DNA of 7,340 bases from Acidobacteriota bacterium (GTDB lineage: Bacteria; Acidobacteriota; Terriglobia; Acidiferrales; UBA7541), in contig QHYF01000068.1 in the NCBI GenBank assembly GCA_003224075.1, forward strand, positions 1 through 7,340. Reading direction: 5' to 3'. A model generated the notes under the pieces. That model was given only the letters and a program-made list of their open reading frames with translations. It did not search any database and was not told where the DNA came from. This document shows, one piece after another, positions 1-5,581 of the stretch; the stretch's first letter is position 1; each line of letters opens with the position of its first letter. The position numbers were made by a program, and so were the translations under genes.

Positions 1-1
1 G

Positions 2-160
2 GCCAGCTTGCTTTGCGAAATGTCCGATGCGCTGGACAGCGGATACATGAAGGCGCTGGAACCCAGATCATCGGCGAACACGACGCCGACCTCATACGAG
101 ACGTTTGTGGAACAAGTGTTCCTCCTTGCGTATCGCGGAAAGGCTGCCAGCGCGTCGTGA
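2..160 (+). CDS. C-terminal end of NmrA-like NAD(P)-binding (atypical SDR) protein, partial
   Basis: Only the last 52 codons are present; the gene enters from the left edge and stops at TGA 158-160. The tail includes SDALDSGYMKALEPR, then a TTPTSYETFVEQVF segment and a short Ala-rich end. In NmrA-type NAD(P)-binding proteins (atypical short-chain dehydrogenases, including NAD(P)H:quinone oxidoreductase and redox-sensor relatives) the C-terminus commonly carries a TTPTTxExFxxxxFxPxYR-like stretch, which this resembles. The Rossmann glycine motif would lie upstream and cannot be checked. This frame was preferred over the overlapping frame ending at 204, whose translation is Cys/Gly-rich and resembles nothing. 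A 162-nt gap with a promoter follows, so it is probably not co-transcribed with hutI. The reading frame is fairly sure; the family is a moderate guess. Confidence 0.55.
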   Translation, partial: ASLLCEMSDALDSGYMKALEPRSSANTTPTSYETFVEQVFLLAYRGKAASAS

Positions 161-284
161 AGCAAGTTCTCGGTTGTCAGCTTGCGGCCATCATTTTTGG
201 ATGACACCCTGACTCCTCTGAAACTGGCTTTCCGATGGAGGAATGTGAGTTTTTGTCTAGAAAGCCCGCTTCGAGCGCTCCGAA

Positions 285-313
285 CTGACAACCAACTCCT
301 TGCGAGGCATAAT
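285..313 (+). promoter_or_regulatory. Predicted sigma70-type promoter of the hut unit
   Basis: A -35 box CTGACA (285-290) and a -10 box CATAAT (308-313) are separated by exactly 17 bp; each matches five of six consensus bases (TTGACA/TATAAT). Transcription would start at about 320-323, at or immediately before the TTG taken as the hutI start, so the message would be leaderless or nearly so. It is the best promoter-like match in the 162-nt gap after the upstream gene. Based on sequence matching only. Confidence 0.5.
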
Positions 314-322
314 ACCGTCGCT

Positions 323-1600
323 TTGGCGGATTCCCTCCTCATCACCGGCGCATCACAGTTGCTGACGCTGTGCGGGCGCGCTCCCCGCCGCGGCAGTTCC
401 CTTTCCAACTTGGGTTTGGTGAAAAACGGCGCGCTGCTCGTGCGAGATGGCGCGATCGCGGCGGTGGGCGCGCAAGCGCAGGTTGAGGCTTTGGCGGAAG
501 CGTGCGCGGCGGAGAAACTGGATTTAGGCGGACGCGTGGCGCTGCCTGGGTTCGTCGATTCGCATACGCATCTGATCCATGCGGCGAGCCGTGCCGAAGA
601 ATACGAATTGAAAATCGCCGGGGCGAGTTACGAAGAAATTGCAAGCAAGGGTGGCGGCATCCTCAATTCGGTGCGGAAACTGCGCGCCACAACGTCCGAT
701 GCCTTGAAGACGCGAGCGACCGCGGCACTAAAGCAATTCGCCGCGCATGGAACAACAACAATCGAAGCAAAGAGCGGGTACGGGCTGGACATTGCAAGTG
801 AGCTGAAGATTCTGAGATTGCACAAGGAATTGGCGGCGGAACAGCCGCTGGAGATCGTGTCGACTTTCCTTGGCGCCCACGTTGTTCCCCCAGAATTTCG
901 CGGCAAACCGAATGGAGCAGAGAAATACATGGCGCTGCTCATCGACAAAGTGATGCCGGAGGTGGCGAGCCAAAAGCTTGCCGAATTCTGCGACGTGTTT
1001 TGCGACCGAGGGGCGTTCACGCGCCGGCAGGCGAAGACCATTCTTGAAGCGGGGAAGAGATTCAACATGACGCCGCGGCTGCACGCGGAGCAATTGACGC
1101 GAACGGGCGCGGCGCAGCTCGCCGTGGAGCTTGACGCGGCGAGCTGTGACCACCTTGAACAAGTGAACAAGAGCGATATTTACACCTTAGGTCAATCGAA
1201 AACGGCGGCGACGCTGCTGCCGGGATGCGATTTTCATCTGGGGCTGAAGAAGTACGCGCCGGCGCGGGCGCTGATCGATGCCGGAGCAATCGTTGCGCTG
1301 GCCAGCGACTACAATCCGGGAACAAGCCCGACGCTGAGCATGCCGATGATTCTGTCACTGGCCTGCTCGCAACTGCGCATGACACCCGCGGAAGCAATTA
1401 CGGCGTCCACCATCAATTCTGCTTATGCGTTGCGGCGGGAAAAACAGATTGGCTCGCTCGAGGTTGGCAAACAGGCGGACTTGGCCGTATTCGAAGTGGC
1501 CGACTACCGAGAAATTCCCTATTATTTTGGTGTGAACCATTGCTGGATGACCGTGAAGCGTGGTCGCGTAATCCATGCCGCCAAACAGGCCACAATCTAA
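323..1600 (+). CDS. hutI: Imidazolonepropionase (histidine degradation, third step)
   Basis: HutI hydrolyses 4-imidazolone-5-propionate to N-formimino-L-glutamate in the cytoplasm. It is an amidohydrolase-superfamily metalloenzyme. With the TTG start at 323 the protein has 425 residues, close to the usual 400-420. Visible family marks are the metal-binding HTH in GFVDSHTH (H81, H83), the ASKGGGILNSV loop, HGTTTIEAKSGYGLD, STFLGAHVVPPEFRG, HAEQL (metal His254 and the adjacent catalytic Glu), DHLE, and ASDYNPGTSP with metal Asp329. The first beta strand (DSLLITGASQLLTL) begins right after 323, so a later start would damage the fold; the open frame extends back to 182 but that extra sequence looks non-coding and contains the promoter. 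No Shine-Dalgarno sits at normal spacing; the nearest is GAGG at 304-307, 15 nt away. The last 26 nt overlap the next gene. Function is very secure, the start moderately so. Confidence 0.95.
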   Translation: MADSLLITGASQLLTLCGRAPRRGSSLSNLGLVKNGALLVRDGAIAAVGAQAQVEALAEACAAEKLDLGGRVALPGFVDSHTHLIHAASRAEEYELKIAGASYEEIASKGGGILNSVRKLRATTSDALKTRATAALKQFAAHGTTTIEAKSGYGLDIASELKILRLHKELAAEQPLEIVSTFLGAHVVPPEFRGKPNGAEKYMALLIDKVMPEVASQKLAEFCDVFCDRGAFTRRQAKTILEAGKRFNMTPRLHAEQLTRTGAAQLAVELDAASCDHLEQVNKSDIYTLGQSKTAATLLPGCDFHLGLKKYAPARALIDAGAIVALASDYNPGTSPTLSMPMILSLACSQLRMTPAEAITASTINSAYALRREKQIGSLEVGKQADLAVFEVADYREIPYYFGVNHCWMTVKRGRVIHAAKQATI

Positions 1601-2096
1601 CTATTCAAAGAGGCCCGTAAGGAGACTGCGCCTTCCGAAGATCGGACCACTGAAGACGAAGGGGCTCCTCGAAGAATATTTTTATGTGTTCCTGGCGGTG
1701 ACGACAGCTGCGGTCGCAATCCTGGGAAAAGCGGGGGGCTTGGACGCCTATGACGCCGTGGTTGTGGGCCTATGGGTGGGAGGCTTCATGTGGTTCGCCT
1801 GGCAATTGAAATCTTACTTTAAGGAAAAATCGAAGACGGAACAGCAAAAGAAGTCCAAGCTGCCCGTGAAGTCGCCGTCGCAGTTGGCCAAGGGGCCGGT
1901 ACCTACGAGCATGAAGCCGATGATCGGGCCGCAGTGGCCGCCGAAACCTGCGCAACGGCCGTCGCAGGGGGGCCAAAACTCGGATACGCAGGGCAAAAAG
2001 AAAGGATTCGTCTATGAGAGGCCCACGCTGCCGGACCGCAAGCCGAAATTTCCCGCCAATTGGCCAGGCCGGCAGGACAAGAAGCCAGAGCGATGA
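1575..2096 (+). CDS. Small two-helix membrane protein of unknown function with Pro/Lys-rich tail
   Basis: I do not recognise this 173-residue protein as a named family. It has a basic N-terminus (about 12-29), two hydrophobic segments likely to cross the membrane (about 34-52, EYFYVFLAVTTAAVAIL; about 60-78, DAVVVGLWVGGFMWFAWQL), and a hydrophilic, Pro/Lys/Gln-rich, probably disordered tail from about 80 to the end. Basic residues on both sides suggest both ends lie in the cytoplasm with a short outer loop. The gene is wedged between hutI (26-nt overlap) and ftcD (stop and start share ATGA), which argues for co-translation and for a real gene. The ATG at 1575 lacks a clear Shine-Dalgarno, so it may rely on reinitiation by ribosomes finishing hutI. 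An AAGGAG at 1619-1624 has no good start codon after it. A role in membrane tethering or transport of a histidine-pathway component is speculation. Confidence 0.75.
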   Translation: MPPNRPQSNYSKRPVRRLRLPKIGPLKTKGLLEEYFYVFLAVTTAAVAILGKAGGLDAYDAVVVGLWVGGFMWFAWQLKSYFKEKSKTEQQKKSKLPVKSPSQLAKGPVPTSMKPMIGPQWPPKPAQRPSQGGQNSDTQGKKKGFVYERPTLPDRKPKFPANWPGRQDKKPER

Positions 2097-3631
2097 AACG
2101 ACTGATTGAATGCGTGCCAAATTTTTCCGAGGGGCGCGACGCGGCGAAGGTCGACGCCATCGTGGCGGCGATGAGCAGTGTGCCGGGCGTCTACGTGCTG
2201 GACCGCGAGATGGACGCCGACCATAACCGGAGCGTAATCACGCTGGCGGGCGAGCCGGATGCGGTGGCCGAGGCCGTGCTGCTAGGCACCGGCAAAGCGA
2301 TGGAATTGATCGACCTGACGAAGCACACGGGGGCGCACCCGCGCGTGGGCGCGACGGACGTTGTGCCGTTTATTCCGATCGACGGCATAACGATTGAGGA
2401 TTGCGTGGCCCTGGCGCAACGAGTGGGCAACGAAATCTGGAACCGCTACCGCATACCGGTTTTTTTTTACGAAGCGGCGGCGACGCGGCCGGACCGCGTC
2501 AATCTGGAAAATGTGCGGCGCGGGCAGTTCGAAGGGCTACGCGAGGAGTTGAAGAAGAACCATGACCGGCAGCCAGACGTGGGCGAGCCGAAACTTCATC
2601 CGACCGCCGGCGTGACAGTGGTCGGCGCGCGCAAGTTTCTCATCGCCTACAACGTGAATCTCAATACCTCCGATGTCGGCGTCGCGAACAAGATCGCAAA
2701 AGCGATTCGCTTCTCTTCGGGAGGCCTGCGATACGTGAAATCGATGGGCGTGGAGCTGAAAGCACGCAACCTGGCGCAAGTGTCGATCAACCTCACCGAT
2801 TTCGAACAAACACCCATGCACCGAGTCTATGAAATGGTGAAGCGCGAGGCCGAGCGCTACGGCGTAATGCCGGTGGGGAGCGAAATCGTGGGGCTGGTGC
2901 CGAAAAAAGCGATCGAGATGGCGGCGGATTTTTTCCTGCAACTGGAGAACTTCTCTCCCGCGCAAGTGTTTGAAAATAGGCTTGCGGCCACTTTGAGCGG
3001 CGCGCCCCTGGAAACGGCGAAAGCTGGGAAACTCGCCGGATTGGCGCGGCCGTTTCTGGATGCAGTGGCCGCTCCTGCGGCAACCCCGGGCGGAGGAAGC
3101 GTCTCGGCGTTTGCGGGAGCGCTGGCGGCTGCGCTGGGGCAGATGGTTACGGCGCTTTCGCGGAAGAAAAAATCGCAAGCTGGCTTTGCCGATCAGCTCT
3201 CGGCGGCTCTGGACGAGATGCGGAAAACGGCGGAGGAACTTGCCGAGGCCATCGATCGTGACGCCGCATCGTACGATGCGGTGATGGCCGCGTTCAGATT
3301 GCCGCAAGGGGACGCGCAGGAAATACGGCAGCGCGAGGAGGCGATTCAAAAGGCGACAAAGGCCGCGGCGGAGGTGCCACTGCAGGTTGCAGAGCGCGCC
3401 GTTGCGCTTTTCGAACGTCTCGGACAACTGGATGCTATCGTTGCCGCATCCATGCGGTCAGACTTAGAAGTGGCGCGGTTGATGGCCAGCGCGGGCGCGC
3501 GCGGAGCATTGGCCAACGTCGAGATCAACCTCGATGGCCTGAAGGATGCGGCGTACGTCACGTCAATGCGCGGGAAGGCCGCTGCGCTGCGGGAGCGTCT
3601 TGGTGACGCGCCCCGCGCGAAGAGCGCGTAA
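2093..3631 (+). CDS. ftcD: Bifunctional glutamate formimidoyltransferase / formimidoyl-THF cyclodeaminase
   Basis: This fused enzyme transfers the formimino group of formiminoglutamate to tetrahydrofolate (releasing glutamate) and then deaminates 5-formimino-THF to 5,10-methenyl-THF plus ammonia. It is 512 residues, slightly shorter than the 541-residue mammalian FTCD. The transferase half (about 1-300) opens with RLIECVPNFSEGRD and carries HTGAHPRVGATDVVPF; its His82 aligns with the catalytic His82 known in mammalian FTCD. A second subdomain follows from about 180. The cyclodeaminase half (about 320-512) opens with the typical ATPGGGSVSAFAGALAAALG (P332-GGG-S336) and is otherwise Ala-rich and helical. 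The start at 2093 was chosen because the conserved N-terminus begins there and ATG overlaps the previous gene's TGA (ATGA). An open extension back to 2060 would add residues unlike the family. It shares its pathway with hutI upstream. A 9-T run at 2460-2468 lies inside the gene, with the frame intact. Confidence 0.95.
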   Translation: MKRLIECVPNFSEGRDAAKVDAIVAAMSSVPGVYVLDREMDADHNRSVITLAGEPDAVAEAVLLGTGKAMELIDLTKHTGAHPRVGATDVVPFIPIDGITIEDCVALAQRVGNEIWNRYRIPVFFYEAAATRPDRVNLENVRRGQFEGLREELKKNHDRQPDVGEPKLHPTAGVTVVGARKFLIAYNVNLNTSDVGVANKIAKAIRFSSGGLRYVKSMGVELKARNLAQVSINLTDFEQTPMHRVYEMVKREAERYGVMPVGSEIVGLVPKKAIEMAADFFLQLENFSPAQVFENRLAATLSGAPLETAKAGKLAGLARPFLDAVAAPAATPGGGSVSAFAGALAAALGQMVTALSRKKKSQAGFADQLSAALDEMRKTAEELAEAIDRDAASYDAVMAAFRLPQGDAQEIRQREEAIQKATKAAAEVPLQVAERAVALFERLGQLDAIVAASMRSDLEVARLMASAGARGALANVEINLDGLKDAAYVTSMRGKAAALRERLGDAPRAKSA

Positions 3632-3649
3632 AATAGAAATTCACCGGGC

Positions 3650-3664
3650 CCTTTTCGAAAGGAG
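3650..3664 (+). promoter_or_regulatory. Strong Shine-Dalgarno inside a small hairpin, before the secreted-protein gene
   Basis: AAAGGAG (3658-3664) lies 6 nt before the ATG at 3671, which fixes that start. The same bases can pair with the preceding CCTTT (3650-3654) around a TCG loop to form a 5-bp stem that would partly cover the ribosome site. The pairing is visible; any regulatory effect is inference. Confidence 0.6.
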
Positions 3665-3670
3665 CAGCAC

Positions 3671-4729
3671 ATGAAACTGACCACGAAATCATGGGTGACT
3701 CCGACGCGGTTTGGAGCTACTTTTCGCAGGCTCGTGACCGCGGGCGTTCTGATGGCGATGTCCCTGGCGGTGCCGAAACCCGCGCGGGCAGGCCGGCTCG
3801 GCGCGGACGTGATCGCGCTCTTCCCAAAGGAAGTGGGTGAATTTGCTTACGCGGATCTGAAAAAGGCGCGGTCGCTCAAATGGTTCCCGCAATTGCAGGA
3901 GCAGATGATTCCGGATAAGTTCCGCCAATTCGAGAAATTCCTGGCGTCGGCGGGAGTTGATCCGAATTCGCAAGTCGACGAGCTCGCGTGGGGGCTGGTT
4001 GCAGAGGGGATGAGCGCGAAGACCGAGGATGCCGGCTCGGCAGCCGTGCCCACCGGGGAGGAAATCGTCGGCGTCGCGCTGGGGAATTACAACCCGAGCT
4101 CGACGGAAGCGTTTTTCAAGCAACAGAAGCTGCCCACTTTCAAAGCGCGGGGTTACACGCTTCACGCGTTCGGCACGGGCTCGGGATCAAACGATCTCTT
4201 CTTCTTTTTCATTGATTCGAACACTGCGGCATTTGGACACCGCGCGATTCTCGAAAAGATGATCGAGGTGCGGTTCGGCAGCGAAGAAGGACTCCTTCGC
4301 AATGAAAAACTCTTCCCGCTGATCAACGAGGCGAACGGCAGCGGGGTGGTCTGGGCGGTGCTGAATCCCGCATACACGCGGCTGGCCATGCAGCAGCTTG
4401 CACCGGAGGTGGAACAGTTCCCGGAAGCCGCGAAGCTCGTCGCAAGGATGCAGAACATGATTATCACCGTGGAGGCCAGCAGCGGCGTCGACGGAAAGTT
4501 CCAGGCGGTGTGCGGATCGACCGAGGATGCGAACACGCTGGGCCAGTTGCTTCAGGCGGGGTTCCTCTATAAGCGGTATCAAGCGCAGAAGGACAATCCG
4601 GATCTGGCGCAGCTCCTCGATCAGGCGCGCGTGACCCCGGCGGGCGATCGCGTGACGCTGCGGATGTCCCTGACGGATGAGCAGATGACTTCGCTCATCC
4701 GAAAGAACACCTTCGCGCTCAAGATGTAG
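3671..4729 (+). CDS. Secreted protein of unknown function (DUF3352-like layout)
   Basis: The 352-residue product begins with a classical Sec signal peptide: basic residues to R20, a hydrophobic core LVTAGVLMAMSLAV (21-34) and a probable signal peptidase I site at ARA|G (40/41). It has no lipobox Cys, so it should be released into the periplasm. The mature part starts with ALFPKEVGEFAYADLKKARS and later has a strand-rich block (NDLFFFFIDSNTAAFG) followed by a helix, then EKLFPLINEANGSGVVWAVLN. A residue stretch of the type 'value at this setting, next helix, remaining items' is also seen in DUF3352-type bacterial secreted proteins, but the match is by eye and weak. Only one Cys is left after processing, so a disulfide within the chain is not possible. 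It lies 39 nt after ftcD with no visible promoter and just ahead of a strong terminator, so it probably ends the hut transcript. Its link to histidine use is unknown. Confidence 0.85.
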   Translation: MKLTTKSWVTPTRFGATFRRLVTAGVLMAMSLAVPKPARAGRLGADVIALFPKEVGEFAYADLKKARSLKWFPQLQEQMIPDKFRQFEKFLASAGVDPNSQVDELAWGLVAEGMSAKTEDAGSAAVPTGEEIVGVALGNYNPSSTEAFFKQQKLPTFKARGYTLHAFGTGSGSNDLFFFFIDSNTAAFGHRAILEKMIEVRFGSEEGLLRNEKLFPLINEANGSGVVWAVLNPAYTRLAMQQLAPEVEQFPEAAKLVARMQNMIITVEASSGVDGKFQAVCGSTEDANTLGQLLQAGFLYKRYQAQKDNPDLAQLLDQARVTPAGDRVTLRMSLTDEQMTSLIRKNTFALKM

Positions 4730-4758
4730 GCTCCGCCGATAATTCATTGCAGAACAGG

Positions 4759-4796
4759 AGGGCCAGACAGCGCGCTGTCTGGCCCTTCTTCTTTTT
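4759..4796 (+). terminator. Intrinsic terminator with a 26-bp perfect palindrome
   Basis: GGGCCAGACAGCG (4760-4772) is followed directly by its exact reverse complement (4773-4785); an extra A-T pair at 4759/4786 makes 14 pairs before allowing for loop bases. A T-rich tract, TTCTTCTTTTT, runs to 4796. It starts 29 nt after the stop of the secreted-protein gene and reads as a + strand terminator. The other strand has no T-tract after the hairpin, so it is a weaker stop for the convergent minus-strand gene ending at 4811. Confidence 0.93.
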
Positions 4797-4810
4797 GAGT
4801 TAGAATTTCC

Positions 4811-5239
4811 TTAAATCCAAGGAACAAACTTGCCGATGTATTTCGTCAAGCGAGTGACGGCTTCCGCGCCGTGAGTCTCGTACTGGATGCGATCAACACC
4901 GGCAAAAACGCCTGGGGCAGACGCGCTGTTGCCAATTCGATTGGCAAAACCCGCAATCGTATCGAGACCAATTGCGGGTGAGGCTCCGCCTTGATGAGAA
5001 AGAGCGACTTCGATGCGATCCGAGAAGCGCGTGAACGTGATCTCCAAGTGCGGACTCTCTCTCGTCAAATGCTCGAAGGCCTCCCGGCATGCCGTGATGA
5101 TGGCGGACTGCAATTGAGCAACGGCATGGTTCTCGATCCCGGCGGCATCGGCGAGATAGCGAGCCACGCCGCCGGCTGCCGCAGCCAGGCGCGCGTCGGC
5201 GTCAATCTGCAAATGGAGTATCTTGAGTTCAGTGGTCAC
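4811..5239 (-). CDS. Anti-sigma/RsbW-like GHKL ATPase-fold protein with degenerate ATP site
   Basis: This 142-residue protein starts at GTG (5239-5237) and ends at TAA 4811. Its layout fits the small HATPase_c_2 domain of RsbW/SpoIIAB-type anti-sigma kinases: a first strand (LKILHLQIDAD), a helix (ARLAAAAGGVARYLADAAG), a long helix in the N-box position (AQLQSAIITACREAFEHL, 41-58), paired strands (HLEITFTRF, RIEVALSH), a GLDTIAGFA helix and a closing strand-helix (VDRIQYETHGAEAVTRLTKYI). However, the E-x-x-x-N of the N-box is replaced by ACREAFEH, and the D-x-G-x-G position reads HQGGA, so normal Mg-ATP binding is doubtful. It may be a non-catalytic partner-binding protein. The first 11 nt overlap the end of the zinc-ribbon gene, so the two are probably translated together; no clear Shine-Dalgarno precedes the GTG. 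The gene is fairly certain; the family is a moderate inference. Confidence 0.7.
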   Translation of the reverse strand: MTTELKILHLQIDADARLAAAAGGVARYLADAAGIENHAVAQLQSAIITACREAFEHLTRESPHLEITFTRFSDRIEVALSHQGGASPAIGLDTIAGFANRIGNSASAPGVFAGVDRIQYETHGAEAVTRLTKYIGKFVPWI

Positions 5240-5408
5240 GGCTGCTGGCTAGCGAGACGTCGCAGGCTTCGCGGCAATCGGGACAGTAATAGAGTCCGTC
5301 CGCACAAAGGCGCACGCCTTCCTGACCTTTGCAGATAGTGCAGTACCTTTCGCAGGTGCAGCGATCTTCCGGCAAGTCACACTGCGAACAAACGGTGGGA
5401 CCTTGCAT
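5229..5408 (-). CDS. Small ten-cysteine zinc-ribbon-like protein
   Basis: The 59-residue product, from ATG 5408-5406 to TGA 5231-5229, has ten cysteines: C7-x2-C10, C17-x-C19, C23-x2-C26, C35, C42-x2-C45 and C49. Three CxxC pairs plus extra Cys suggest one or two structural zinc sites, as in zinc ribbons; there is no signal peptide or membrane segment. The start is supported by an AGAGAGG ribosome site (5413-5419) 4 nt upstream. The frame stays open back to 5660, but that part is Arg/Pro-rich, crosses the gcvT promoter and the gcvT coding start, and was left out. Its end overlaps the ATPase-like gene by 11 nt, implying a joint function, possibly a regulatory pair. The exact role is unknown; binding of metal, RNA or a protein partner are all possible. 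Confidence 0.75.
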   Translation of the reverse strand: MQGPTVCSQCDLPEDRCTCERYCTICKGQEGVRLCADGLYYCPDCREACDVSLASSRDH

Positions 5409-5424
5409 AAGACCTCTCTCTAAA

Positions 5425-5454
5425 ACTCTACCTGAGCACGGGAGAGTGCGGCAA
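5425..5454 (-). promoter_or_regulatory. Possible promoter of the zinc-ribbon/ATPase-like pair
   Basis: Read on the minus strand, TTGCCG (5454-5449) and TAGAGT (5430-5425) are 18 bp apart. The predicted start near 5418 leaves a leader of about 10 nt that still contains GAGG. The boxes match consensus only partly (four of six each), so this is tentative. Confidence 0.3.
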
Positions 5455-5529
5455 GGCGAAGGTGGGAATGCTTCGGCGAGTCGCTCACCTCCTTTGTGAT
5501 CGGCGACGATTCGGTTCCGGCGGGCTTCT

Positions 5530-5558
5530 TTGACCCCTTTGGAAGTGCATGCTAGTAT
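5530..5558 (+). promoter_or_regulatory. Promoter of the glycine cleavage operon
   Basis: TTGACC (5530-5535) and TAGTAT (5553-5558) are 17 bp apart, and the -10 is preceded by TGC (5550-5552), giving an extended -10. Transcription should start near 5565, leaving a leader of about 17 nt before the ATG at 5582. That is too short for a glycine riboswitch, and I see no riboswitch core in the 5409-5581 gap on either strand. Because it overlaps the ATG at 5549, it argues that 5582 is the gcvT start. Confidence 0.65.
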
Positions 5559-5581
5559 CGGTTCCTGCCCGAGCAATTGGA

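Noticed and set aside
162..198. Weak hairpin (GCAAGTT pairing with AGCTTGC) followed by five T, as a terminator for the first gene
   Set aside because: The stem is only 7 pairs including a G-T, the loop is 10 nt, and the T-run begins 8 nt beyond the stem.
13..204. Open frame of 63 codons at the left edge
   Set aside because: It overlaps the better frame ending at 160, and its Cys/Gly-rich translation resembles no family.
182..322. N-terminal extension of hutI from TTG at 182
   Set aside because: The added residues resemble no HutI N-terminus, and the promoter boxes lie inside this stretch.
2537..3427. Long antisense open frame (296 codons) across ftcD
   Set aside because: It mirrors a GC-rich gene; the translation is His/Arg-rich and low in sense, typical of a shadow frame.
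5409..5529. Glycine riboswitch before gcvT (GGAGAG at 5441-5446, GGCGAAGG at 5455-5462)
   Set aside because: The fragments recall the motif, but the CUCUCAGG block and the paired layout are missing, and the promoter at 5530-5558 would exclude this stretch from the transcript.
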